The notes beneath the pieces are model-generated. The model was not told where the DNA came from, did no database searches, and was given only the letters and a program-made list of their open reading frames with translations. From Cyprinodon diabolis (lineage: Eukaryota > Chordata > Actinopteri > Cyprinodontiformes > Cyprinodontidae), in assembly GCA_030533445.1 (NCBI GenBank), contig CM060069.1, forward strand, positions 25,716,837 through 25,780,836: a stretch of 64,000 nt of DNA, in the 5' to 3' direction. The stretch's first letter is position 1. Each line of letters begins with the position of its first letter. Position numbers and translations under genes: made by a program. This document shows positions 20,030 to 31,344 of the stretch, piece after piece.

Positions 20030-21420
20030 ACAGATGAACCGAGGATGGGGAAATAAGCTGAGCAGGCAGAAAGGAGACACAGCTTGGTATAAAATGGCAA
20101 AGTAAAAACTTAGAAACAAAGCTGTCACATTAATGTAACAACAAAAATAAAACATGCAGAAAGTAGCCCATTAGTATACATGTGCAAAGCCTTAAACTAA
20201 GATTTTTTGGGGGGTGCTTCAGCTGTCAGTCTTTTTTTGAAGGCATCTATCAGCATCTCATTTCATTCCAATCTAACTGAAAAAGTAACTTCCTGTCTGA
20301 GTTTCAGTCTCGTCTTTCTCAATGTAGAGCAAATATTCAGTTTTTCTCTATTGTTGATTGACAGGGCTGCAGCTATTTTCTGATATTCTCCCCACTGATA
20401 CTTTAGTGCAACCAGCTAAAGCTGGCATAAGCTAAAAGAAGCAAAAAGGTAAATCCGATAAAAATGCTACTAAAACAGATAATCTTTGTTTTAGGTCAGA
20501 GCTGAAGGTAAAATGCCCTTCACCAAGTGTTTGTTTTTGCACACACACTCAAACAGGTTTTGTGAGGTTAATAAAGTATGATCTAATAAACAAAAATGTA
20601 TAAATGTATCTTCTAAAAATAATAAATATGATTAATCATGCTGGTAGGTGGTTTGCAAGAGGAGAAGAAAATACTCACTGTTGCAAATTCATGAGCCAAT
20701 TAACTGGATAATATTACCACAATAGGAAAATTTTGGTGTTTAGACAAGAAGGGGTCTTCAGAATATTGTAAACATGGATTTATTACCTACACTGAGCTGT
20801 TTTGAAATGAATGGTCAAATCAGTTTAACAGAATTAAATTAGTTTTAATTCAAGTTTTAAAAAGTGAGTGAAGCTTTCTTGTGTCTTGAGCATTGAGTGA
20901 ATGTTTTTGTTTGTTTTTTTCTTGTCATTTTCCTAAGAGTGCCCAAAAGTGATGAAACAACACAAAGTGGTACATACTTGTGACACGGTAGGAAAATAAT
21001 CAACTATTTTTTTTTTTTAACAAAACTCTTTGAACTCAAAATATATGCTCCAGTGCACCCTCTATGAGTAAATACATATTTATGTAAATAACTGTAGCCT
21101 ATAGATGTCCTCAGGAGTTTGATAAAGATCCCAATAAACCTACTCCTATATTTTTTTGAATAAATAACTTAAGACCGAGCAAGTATTTTCATGAGGCCTT
21201 GCTAAAAAGGCTACCCTCATAATCATACATTTGTGCTGTTTAAATTATTTAGGGTACTACATACTATATTCCATAAATGGGTTGGTTGAGCAGTTGATAT
21301 TTATCTGAAATCCTAGATGACTGCAGCGGAAAAGTCTTCCCAATAAAAGATAAACACTAATTCTTACAAGAGCAGGAATTCAGTATTAGTCATGTATTGA
21401 TAAATTAACTTAAAAGTAGG
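20030..21420. other. stretch upstream of TAO kinase exons, nothing recognised
   Basis: AT-rich. Read on the minus strand for kinase-domain exons, but none of the conserved kinase motifs appears. Confidence 0.45.
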
Positions 21421-21429
21421 AGGTTCAGA

Positions 21430-22150
21430 TGGTATCACTACTGACACCATCTAGTTTAGAGGAGAACTGGTGGTTCCGGGGGCTGGTTGATTGGCTAGGG
21501 AGCCATGGTCCCTCTGGACATCCTTCTAGATCCACCCCTGCTTTCACCTAAACTGTAAGTTGGGCAAGGAGAGGACTAATAAAAGAAGAAGCAGCCTAGA
21601 GAACCATGGTGAATATGGAGGAGTTTCAGCCATTCATACTTCAGTCTGAGGTATCTGTTGACTGGGATCTCTCTTAGTAGTGCAATAACCATATATGACC
21701 TTAAAAAAGTGGCAAGAGTAAAACAGTTGATTTCTCCTGCCTATTTGGTTCATATCATTAAAATAACGTAAAAAGAGGCCCCAATTAAAGGCTGCAACAA
21801 GTTATGTTGGGATCACTGTAAAAAGAACTGAAGGGAGTTTGACTAATTGGGACTTGTTTTTGTCTTCATACAAATCCATATTTGTGAAAGAAACCCTGAG
21901 TCCCTATAGTGGTTTGGTGAAGGCATCATCATGCTGTGGGGTATTTCATTGGCTGAGAGAAACAAATTGGATACAATTAAAGGGGATATAAAGATAAAGA
22001 AACCTAAAGACAAACCTAACCCTTCAGCTAGAGGTATTTAAATCAAATTTAGAATGAGTGGGAGAACTTGAAAACTGATGGCCGAAAATGTCTAGATTTG
22101 GAAAGGTCTATTAGGCACCAACTCAGTGGAGCTGAACAGAAATGTACAAA
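21430..22150 (+). mobile_element. decayed Tc1/mariner-like transposon relic
   Basis: The segment around 21920-21945 reads as GIIMLWG on the plus strand, the Tc1 transposase glycine box. The upstream part carries a Tc1-like TTGGGCAAG stretch and AGAGAACCATGGTGAATATGG. The frame is broken in many places. Limits are approximate. Confidence 0.35.
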
Positions 22151-22200
22151 CGAGGTTTTTAGATTTTTATTTCTACATGGCTTTGAAAACCAAGTACCCC

Positions 22201-22202
<2 letters not shown>

Positions 22203-22246
<44 letters not shown>
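22203..22246. repeat. (CA)22 microsatellite
   Basis: Twenty-two uninterrupted CA units, directly after the decayed Tc1 relic. Confidence 0.98.
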
Positions 22247-22247
<1 letters not shown>

Positions 22248-22449
22248 TAAAGAGCCTCACTGTTGCATTTCATAGAACATTCCAACTAGAATAAATGTGT
22301 ATTTTATGTCAGATCTATTCCCGTTTTTATTCTCTCCTGAATGTCAGATTTCATAATGAAAAATAGAGAGAAGACAATGCTTATCGAGACAGATCTTTTA
22401 CAATGAGGACAGCAGAAATATATATTATAAAGATAAATTATAAAGAGTC

Positions 22450-23200
22450 AAACAATTGCAACTAGAAACGCCAGGCGGATATTTGTCCAACAAATGCAAT
22501 CCACACATACACCATGAGGCAGAGGGGACGCTGAAGATGGGGAGGGGAGAAAAAAAAAAATGACATCCATTAACTGGATCTGGTTGCCATGACTACAGAT
22601 GTACAGCTGAGAACACAGACACTTATGCGCGCTCGTGCATGCACGCGCCCTGGAAATTTTCATGCAAACGGCGGAGCAGCGTACCAAAGGTGCTGATTTG
22701 ATGGTGGTGATGTGTTCACAGATCTGGCAGTCAAGAGACCGACTCTAGTTAGATGTAGGCCGCAGCTCTGGCCTGGCGTCCCTGTGCACGGCCTCATCCC
22801 TCACGCAAGCATGGTCCTGCAGGGGGGGAGGAAAAGGAGGAGATAGTGGGGCTGGGTGCTTCCCAGGCCCTCCGCGCTCGTTGTTCCCGCTGGAGCCGCT
22901 GTCAGTGCCGAATCTCCCCGAAAGCAGCACGCATCCAGCGTTAAATGCATCCTTTCCCCTGCTTGCTCCCCGGCTACTGCGCGCAAGTCCTTCCTATGAG
23001 AGAAAAGGGCATTGCCAAACCAATTGCAGGCAACACCAAAAGGGGCAGCCTCTGGATGTAGTCGTTCTCTTTGGCGTCCCTCCTCTTGTAAAATTAGAGG
23101 AATCAAACGGCTACGCTGGATGAGAGCGAATTATGCAATGCCTACCATTGATAATCAGAAAGATACCTCCGAGATGTATCTTCCTGACACTCTTCTTTTC
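22450..23200. promoter_or_regulatory. GC-rich, CpG-bearing segment; possible promoter
   Basis: The only clearly GC-rich stretch between the TAO kinase exons and hspb1, with many CpG sites (near 22625-22650 and 22870-22990) and purine/pyrimidine runs. No TATA box and no convincing coding exon. It lies about 2.6-3 kb upstream of the first recognised TAO kinase exon, so it could be the promoter or first-exon region of that gene. This is inference from composition and position. Confidence 0.35.
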
Positions 23201-23209
23201 CGTTTCAAA

Positions 23210-26200
23210 ATGCAGGAGATATTTGGGAGGAAAGATGATTTCCCTGTCTTCCTGTGATCGAATGTGGTACCATGTTTAAACACTCTTGATTCAGATAAGG
23301 CACATCCAAACATGATTTTTCCACAAATGTGGCGTTCAATGTTCCCCTTGTATTCCACTCGAATTTCTGCCCTACATTTACAGCGCACTTGGTCATGGTA
23401 GGTGGTTCTGGTGCCTTCTATTCATCTCTTTCCTCTGTCCCTTTCCTTACACTCCCCCTTCCTTTAAAGAGACACAACACTAGAGGCACATCTCAACAAG
23501 GCTGAGGTAATTTCTAAAGGGATGCAATCTTTTTCCTTTTTTTTACTATCATCATGTCAGCCAGCTGTAATATAAGAATAACACCCACTGTAAGGGATCT
23601 GCAGTATACATTTATTACATATTATATGATGTAACATCTTTCCCTTCTTTTTCTTTGAGGCAGAATTGAAATATATGTAACCTCAACTATTGTTTAAATA
23701 GGTTTATTATTTTAGACAGTTGTATCATACATATTTTTAAAATGATGGTTCATGATTAAACAGAAATATGATCATTTATTGCTTAAATGTTTGCCTCATT
23801 GCACAAATGAATAAACAAATCCTACATATGATGTGTGTCACAAGCAGAGCAGTGGGATCTGGAACTGTTGCTCTTTTGAATTTCTTTAACCGTTGGCTGT
23901 GCTGCATATCCAACATTATATATTTGCACAATGGAAAAAGGGATCATTTATTATGGCGTTGTATTTTTAATACTCATAGTATTCCGTTTTTGTTTATTTG
24001 CCAAAAGGAGGTTGCTATTTCCTTTAGCTACAGTTACTTTATCTCTTTAATCAGTGCCGCTATTTAAATAAAAAAAAACAATTTTGTCAACCTGCATTAC
24101 TGTACAATAATTGGTCATATTTTATGACCACCAAACATTGTGTTATTGCAATTTTTGCAAGAAAAGTGCCTGTTCCTAGATGTTGAACTTTCACTTTTTT
24201 ATTTGCATAACCTATATAGAGGGTTCACATTTTTTTTTTCCATAAAAATCCCAAAAATGCTGCACTGATTAGGATCTGCAGAAGCTGGTGGTCTCCTTGA
24301 CTTTTTTTGTCTTATAGCAGGGTGTAATATCTGAATAAAGGGAGCCTCTGCTGCCATGGAAAAAACTGCAATGCTTCGTGTATTCTTTTTATTAGAACTA
24401 GCATTGTTAACGACAGGATTGCAGCTGAATCGACTCAAACTGGACACTCAATATTCCTCCTGCCAATCAGTAAGCCTTACAAACAACGATGCATCTGCAA
24501 ATGTACCACTGTTCTAATACTGATACTCACCACTTCAGATCAGAAACTTAAGATCTGCTGCTCTTATGTTTTGCTTTGGAACCCCGTGTATAACTACGAA
24601 CCACCTTTTAACTATTAACTGCTTGACCAGACTAATTCAAAACCCTTTAAAAAAATCAAATGCTGCTTAGAATTTCCAGCAGCACGTATTGTAATAGAGA
24701 AGTAATCAGTTGTGCGCATTGTATGTGGTCCTAATTTTATGACTGATTGGTGTAAATAGTTGCCAACACTAAACCTTATTGATATATTTTGTCATTCAAG
24801 GAAGCATCTAAAGGATTAGCATTATAAAACATATATTGCCTTCTATAACAAAAAAATTAAAAGTTTTCACACCTCCATAGCAGAAAAGTACATCTTGGAA
24901 GACACCTAATTCATAGAAAGCAGATTACTTCCTGGAAAACCTCATTCTAGAAAATGTGTCAAATTTCCCAGGAAAGCATCAAAGGAATATGTTGTAATTT
25001 CTATGTAAATTTATCTAACACATTAAAAAAAAGAAAGCACCTGCTAACACTATCTGTAAGATCTGCAAAAAAAAAACCTGAAACATTAACCTCAAGAAAG
25101 AATGGAATAAATTTAAGATTTTCCCATGAAAATTCAAAAGCTTTACTTTCTAGAGAAGCTGAGGTGAAGCAGAGAGTGATGGGGGTGCACCTGACCTGTT
25201 GTATTATACATTTTATGATAAAATTAGTAATTGGCAGATTAAAATACATTTGTTTTTTTACTAGTTTAGTCTTCTGTTTCTAATAGAGTTTGACTGTGTG
25301 TAGGTGATATTTTTACAATATCATTTTTTAACAGATGATAGAACATGAGACAGAATATATTTAGCAAATAACATTTTAACAGTCAGTGACGGGAATTATT
25401 TTATTGCTTTTTAACATTTATGATGTAATATTCATCTTTACCACTAGATGTCAGTGTTCACTTAAATGATGCGGCCAGGGTTAAAATTACTCCCCTTTTC
25501 CCATTCCGTAAAAATTCAAAAAATATCCACTGGACTTGGTTTTCAAGATTTGAAGACGTTTTGCCACCTCTCCAGGAAGCTTTCTCAATTCAAATGTCTG
25601 GATCCGCAGTGAGTTTGAGTCTTATATGGACAAGGCCTTGTATTGCTTGGAAACATGCAAATGGTAACCGATGATTTCCCATCTTTGAGGGCATCATAAA
25701 GTTACACGTTATAGTTCACTTCAAAGCTAATCCACTTTAATATTTATGAAAATTTAATAGCACATTTACTGAATGTGATAAAGAAATATATTTTATTCTC
25801 TTTTTAAAGGATTGATTTGGATTGATTACAACTGATATTTGTTTTAAAAGAAAGATAACTATGTTCATATGCTGTGGTTGTTTTCTTCTAGCCATGCACA
25901 AACGAAAAAAAACTTATAATAAATTGAATTTAAAGATAATACTTTCATTTTGGTGTTCTGTATCATTCTTAATCATTCCATTACATCCAAAAAAAATTTA
26001 AAAAAAAAAAGCTTCCTTTTTGGTGAGTTTAAATCAAACCATCTTGCCAAGTTGCCTGAAGTCATACAATCCCATTCTGAATAGTGCAGATAAAGTGAGT
26101 TTATGTTGTGGAATTATGTTCATCTGCATTATGAGCTCTCTGTTTAAGACAGAAATTATATTTCCCTAAAAGTGCCCTCAAGTGGCTGGATAATATTTAG

Positions 26201-26726
26201 TAGAATATTTAGGAACAATGGGATACAATGTCTAACTATCAATAATTTTGTTAATCTAATGTTGGATAGGATTTATGTACTAAAATAGTCATTTCAGGGC
26301 TGAATAAAAGCTCAGATCAACCTTTAACAGCCTTATCATTCTTTGAAAGGAGCAAATTAATAATTTTAAATAAGCCTACAGAGAGAAACATAGAAATTGA
26401 TCAGACATTTAGAAAAGGTACTGCAAAGAACAAATAAACCATAGTTATCAAAAATGTGTTATTCATTATTCGTTATTCCGATATTAAAAGCCTATTTAAA
26501 TTGTATATTATATAATTTTAGGGTAGCTTTATGTGGATTATTATTCACCTCAAATGTTTGAAAACTTTTGTGCTTTAAAGAAAAAGTTTTAGGAAGTGAT
26601 CATCTGATTTTAAATATCTAAAAATGATCTAGAGAAGCTGAGCAGTTACAGCTTTGCAAGTCAGGAAAATGTAGTAAATTATGATAAAAGATCCACCAGT
26701 AAAGTTCCTCATCTCTTTAGGCTGCA
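23210..26726. other. intergenic stretch between GC-rich segment and hspb1
   Basis: About 3.5 kb of AT-rich DNA with scattered A/T homopolymers and small open frames lacking domains or splice patterns. It must include the hspb1 3' UTR next to 26727; no clear polyadenylation signal was fixed. Nothing else recognised. Confidence 0.4.
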
Positions 26727-27744
26727 TCACACAGATGGATCTGTTGCACACTTCTCCACCTCTTCTGTCTGTTTGATCTGAACTGGGACAACAATCTCGT
26801 TGCTCGGGTTGTTGAGAGGTGTGCCAGAGACAGGAGTCTCCACGTATAGGACTCCATCAGACAGCGCTGAACTGATGTGCTGCAAATCTGCCCCCTGTGG
26901 CAACCTTTAATGAAGACAAATAGAAACATAATACAATGAGCAATAATATCACATGTTTTTTAAGGTTAAGCTGTTAAAGTAACCTTCATCTAAAAATAGA
27001 TCGCTATACAGACAGACAGAAAGGCATTGTATCAATTATGCAGAATCTACCTCTTTCACTCTGTGGGCTGCTTACTCCCTTGTTCTCAAAATGACAAAAG
27101 TTATGTATTTCGGTCTGATTTTTTATATTGGTTTAATTTTTTTTTCAGACAACTTACTTGTATTTACGACTGAAGCACCTTTTAACCACTCCATGCTCAT
27201 CCTGCTTTTCTTCATGAGTTCCTTGACAACAAACATTTTTTTTGATAGAATGTTATCACACAAAATCCTCAAAAATACAAAATAATTTGTTGCATATTTG
27301 CTCCATTTCCACATACTTGTAACTGTAAATCCATTAAGAACAAGGTGCCTTACCTGATATCTGTAAGTACCCATCCTTGGTTGTGATCATTATCTCTTCT
27401 GGTAAGAAGCGATGGACATCTAGAGAAATTTTCCAGCTATTCTGATCAGTTTGCATCTCTGACACACCAGTTGTTAGTTGTGTCGATTTCTTTTTGTCCT
27501 GCTCATCGCGGGGCTGGCTGATAAACGGAGGCAGAAGTGGGGACTGTGTGAATCCCGGCCAAGAGATGGATGCTAGCCTCTTTTTTGCCCAGTCAAGCCA
27601 GTCGAGGTCACTGGGCTCCAGGAAAGGAGGGAGCCCGAAATCTTGAGCAAAGATACGGCTTGGCTGGGTCCAGTTCGGGAAAGATTCCCAGGCCACATCT
27701 CTGCGGAAAATGGGGCGGGATAAAAGTTTGTTTTGCTCATCCAT
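26727..27744 (-). CDS. hspb1: small heat shock protein Hspb1 (Hsp27)
   Basis: Complete gene in three exons, 27744-27354, 27221-27158 and 26904-26727, with GT-AG junctions and closed phase, giving 210 aa (human HSPB1 is 205). ATP-independent chaperone that forms large oligomers and binds unfolding clients and the cytoskeleton. The N-terminus has the WDPF-like AWESFPNW box, then RIFAQDFGLPP and SWPGF as in HSPB1. The alpha-crystallin domain runs from WKISLDVHRF through THEEKQDEHG and RCFSRKY to SDGVLYVETPV, and the C-terminus has SNEIVVPV with an I-x-V motif. The small middle exon matches the usual HSPB1 exon structure. HSPB8 is less likely because its beta5-6 segment reads differently. A TATA box lies about 195 bp upstream. 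Confidence 0.93.
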
Positions 27745-27937
27745 GTCCTTAAAAATAAGCTCAGGGACAAAGAACAGGGGTGTTTGAAGGGAAACTCCTT
27801 TTGCTCCCCGATGAGACCAACAAGTGTACGAACTGAATCACTGAACCACAGAGCAGCTGTAGGTTATTGCTCACATGTAACAACAAGTGAGGAGGAGGTC
27901 CGAGGAAGAAACTACTCTGCAGTACTGGGTACACACA

Positions 27938-27946
27938 CTTTATATA
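27938..27946 (-). promoter_or_regulatory. TATA box of hspb1
   Basis: Reads TATATAAAG on the minus strand, about 195 bp before the hspb1 ATG, so a 5' UTR near 165 nt is predicted. Heat-inducible small HSP genes commonly have TATA promoters. No strong heat-shock element (nGAAnnTTCn array) was recognised just upstream. Confidence 0.6.
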
Positions 27947-27999
27947 TGCGGCTGATTAAATGTATCACTTGCACAGTAGAAGATGTGATGTAAGACATG

Positions 28000-28840
28000 A
28001 GAATGGCTTGATACGATGAGTAAGTGATGGCCCTCTGTTGCCCCGGGACATAGAGAGGACAATGCTAATCATTCGTATTTATAACTCTTGACTCTTACTG
28101 TTATGACTCTGGAAGCAGCAAGCAGCCTGTTTATTCAGCTCTGGCCTCTGCAGTCTTGTCACATACTGGTGCTCTTTGTCCACAGAAACCACTGCAGTCT
28201 GTTATGTGAGGGAACAGCAGCTCATTTAAAGTCACACAGTTAACAAGGGAGTTACTTCCAGTCACCACACTTAAGACTGAACTAAAAGGGCAAAACAAAA
28301 TGATCTCATTGTAAATAGGTAAGAAGAAGGAAACCCAAACACAGGCACAAGATCTGTTTACAGCTCAGACAATGTGATGGATGGAGGGAATGGTGAATTC
28401 AGGTATCCGTGAGGAATTTCACAGCTGCATCTTTGTTGATGACGAGTTGTTTAAGTAATGAAGCACCTATCTGCTGGGTAAATCATGCCTTTGGAGAGGG
28501 AGGTTTTCTCAGTTATGTTCAAATATAAAATCAGATAAACTGTGAGTATTTATCTGCTAAACAAATTCAGTAAAGCAACATGCAGATTTTTAGATTTGGG
28601 GATTCATTTATTTTCCTTTTTTTATTTTAGATTTACCAACAGTATTTGTTTGTGTCCTGTTGTTTGTTTAAGACAAAACACTGCAGTACGAGCCATCTTC
28701 TTGCAAGCATAAGTTATTAAACATTTATGTTTGTGAACTATGAATGCAGGACTTTTACAGTTAAAAGTTCTTTTTTAAATTGAATTCTGTCGATCACTCT
28801 TTTTTTATTTGAGTTTATTGTGTACACATTGGTAGAGGAC
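28000..28840. other. intergenic stretch upstream of hspb1
   Basis: Presumed distal promoter of hspb1. No open frame or repeat recognised. Confidence 0.4.
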
Positions 28841-29410
28841 TGGACTGGTTTAAATCCTTCTTGAAGGTTAAGGACTTTTTTGTGCAGTTGGAAATTTTAC
28901 ATCAGAAACCACAAAAATTACATATGGCGTTCCCCAAGGGTCGATCTTAGGGCCCCCTGCTATCCAAATGCTTCTGCTAACTCATTTACTAATAAGCAAA
29001 AACATAAGACACTTTAATCACGCGGATTACACACAGCTATACATTACTATGTCATCAAGTGACTATGACACATTCAAGAACTCAACATAAGTAAATGCCA
29101 AAATTTTCTTGAGCTGAAACTATTTAAAACTTGAATGGAAGTTTTTGGACCAAAAGAAGAATGTTCAAATGTTTGTGCACAGCTTCACTTATTACAACTG
29201 GGAACCATCAATCAGGCTTTCCTGCTGTAGTGATGGACTCATACCTGAAGAGTCGAAGGCACATGATGACAGTAAAAAGTCAGCCTTCCATCATCTACAG
29301 AACATCTCCAGGATTAAAGGACTGATGTCTCAGCATACCCTTGAAAAAATAATCAATGCACTCATCTTTATTAAAATGTGTTACTGGAAAGGTGTTTCAC
29401 AGGTCTCTTT
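28841..29410 (+). mobile_element. LINE reverse transcriptase fragment (L2/Rex1-like), broken
   Basis: Contains the RT motif YGVPQGSILGP (about 28921-28955). The catalytic YADD box follows at 29017-29040 with its second aspartate changed, then a thumb-like region with HHLQNISRIKGLMSQ. Stops and frameshifts break the frame. The fragment stops near 29410 and its C-terminal continuation reappears at about 30250. Confidence 0.7.
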
Positions 29411-30240
29411 ATAAAGTTGATCAAACAGCTGTAGTTTCTGCCCCCCAACCCCCATCACCCTCCTCAAAATAACAAAGAAAATTCATTACACTAGCTCACT
29501 GTTTCTCAGAAAATATACCAAATCTCAATCTGAAAAACTCACAAGAAGATAAGACAATTAGGAGAAATTTGTTGATACAATCACTTTGTCTTTGCCGCTC
29601 AGACCTCGGCAGGATACATAGCGTTTAATTTTGATAGATATGCATGAACAGGAGCAAAGAATAGGGCTCCCCCCCCCCAGGCCTGAAACTGGTGGTGGAG
29701 TGGAGATAGATGAAGTTGGTCAGTCTGTAGACTGCTGATTAGCTAGACAGTATACTGAGCTTTATGGGGAGATCCAGTGGACTGCATGAGCTGATACTAG
29801 AGCTTCACTCTGGGACCTGGAAGATGGAAGTCTGGTTGGATAACACAGGTTTAGAGAACGTGTCCATGATGAGCAAGCATGAAACCACAGTGGAGAGGAA
29901 AAACTCCCCGTTAGGAGGAAACCTACAGCAGAACCAGGCTCAACATGGTGGTCTTCTTCCGGAACGGTTAAGATGAGACAGGGAACACAGTAAGAGTCCG
30001 AGAGGAATGAAACTCTGATGAAGCTTAAGCTATAATGGTGGAGGAGGGGCTGGAGGTGGGTTGACACGGTCTCATTTCAATGAAGTCAAACAGCGCATCC
30101 ACCGCCTGCGCACAGAGCAGACAGTGAAGATCAGAGGCCTTTTAAGATGAACTTTGGATGTCGAGTGGCTTTCGTGGAGGTGTGGTTCAAAGCTGATTGG
30201 CTATATCGCAGGTGGATGTAGGAGAGCAATGAGTTTCTTC
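29411..30240. other. unclassified insert between two LINE pieces
   Basis: About 830 bp of different composition (GAACCAGGCTCAACATGGTGG-type sequence, a C10 run near 29670) splitting the LINE remnant. It may be a separate interspersed repeat. No terminal repeats or tRNA head were identified. Confidence 0.35.
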
Positions 30241-30690
30241 AGTTGAACTTCTGCCTAGGCTCCATTACAGAATTGCGGTCAATCTATCAACAGCACACCC
30301 AAGTATTATGGCTCATATCTACCACTACGTGTACACAGAACGAGAACTAAACATGACCAATCAGCTTTTAGTTCTAACACTGCACTAATCTGGAATAAAC
30401 TTCTAGAAAATTTTAAAAGCACTGAAACCCTCAGTTTCATTAAATCGAGATTAAAAAACATATTTGTTTAGAGTGGTCTTTGACTGTGCAATCTAAATAT
30501 GATTAGTTTTTTCCTGAAGCTCCCCTTTAATTTTCCTGTGAATAATTCCATTGTTTTCAAAAATTATATTCTTATTTTTTTCTGCCTTTGTGCCACTGCC
30601 ATGTTTTTTTGTTAGTTTTTTCTCTTATACTGCACTTTGAATTGTCATGCAACTGAAACAAACAAGTAAATCTGCCTTGCCTTTCCTCGC
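30241..30690 (+). mobile_element. LINE C-terminal and 3' tail fragment
   Basis: Translates to the usual end of L2-like fish LINE ORF2, including a SNTALIWNKL-type segment and a degraded FxSTxxxxFKSRLKT ending. A UTR with TGCACTTTGAATTGTCATG and a CTTGCCTT tail follows. It is the likely continuation of the RT fragment ending near 29410. Confidence 0.6.
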
Positions 30691-30861
30691 CCCTACGTAA
30701 CCTATATTCATCTCCATGTTTTATGATATAATAAACAACCCCCAAGGCCTAAAAAGGACTAATTGCTTTGCAGGAAAATCCATAGATGATTGCTGTGTGT
30801 TGTGTTAATGTGTGGAACCTGTTTTGATGACAAAAAGCAGATCAAACAGACATGAAGCAGC

Positions 30862-30867
30862 TTTATT
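30862..30867 (-). terminator. candidate polyadenylation signal of susd2
   Basis: AATAAA on the minus strand about 480 nt after the susd2 stop codon at 31345. It is a plausible 3' end; nearer weaker hexamers exist. Confidence 0.4.
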
Positions 30868-31344
30868 GTTAAGGTGCATAGAATATTTCAAGTGTACAAG
30901 TTCTACAAGCAGTTACACAAATCCAACAATCCAAAGTCCACTCAAATCATTAACACCTCAGTCCACACATTTTGCTAATCATCTAAATGACCAGCTGTAT
31001 TAACTCTGAGTTAAACACTGAAAAGCTTTACTAAAATAGCTTTATGATCAATAAATGTAAATTTTCTTTTTAAACAAAGCTATTTATACGTAGAGAAAAA
31101 CATCTATGATACAAAAATACAGACCTTAGTGCAAGACAACAACATTAGCTGTTATCATTATTTTGCAGGTGTTTAAAAAAAAAAAAAACAATACACAGGC
31201 CTACATTTAACCTTCCCTTGTATCCTTTGTCTGCCTACTGAAAAAATATCAATACCTTTTATAGCTTCTTACCAAAATGCCTTTATCTGATAAAACAAAT
31301 GTGTTTATCTTTATGACCATCACATTTTCAGTCATAATAAAAAT

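Noticed and set aside
22745..23396. Several open frames of 60-101 codons in the GC-rich segment
   Set aside because: Open frames are expected by chance in GC-rich DNA. They overlap on both strands and contain no domain or splice support.
26717..26929. 70-codon minus-strand frame over the last hspb1 exon
   Set aside because: Wrong frame; the phase from exon 2 gives the alpha-crystallin C-terminus ending at 26727.
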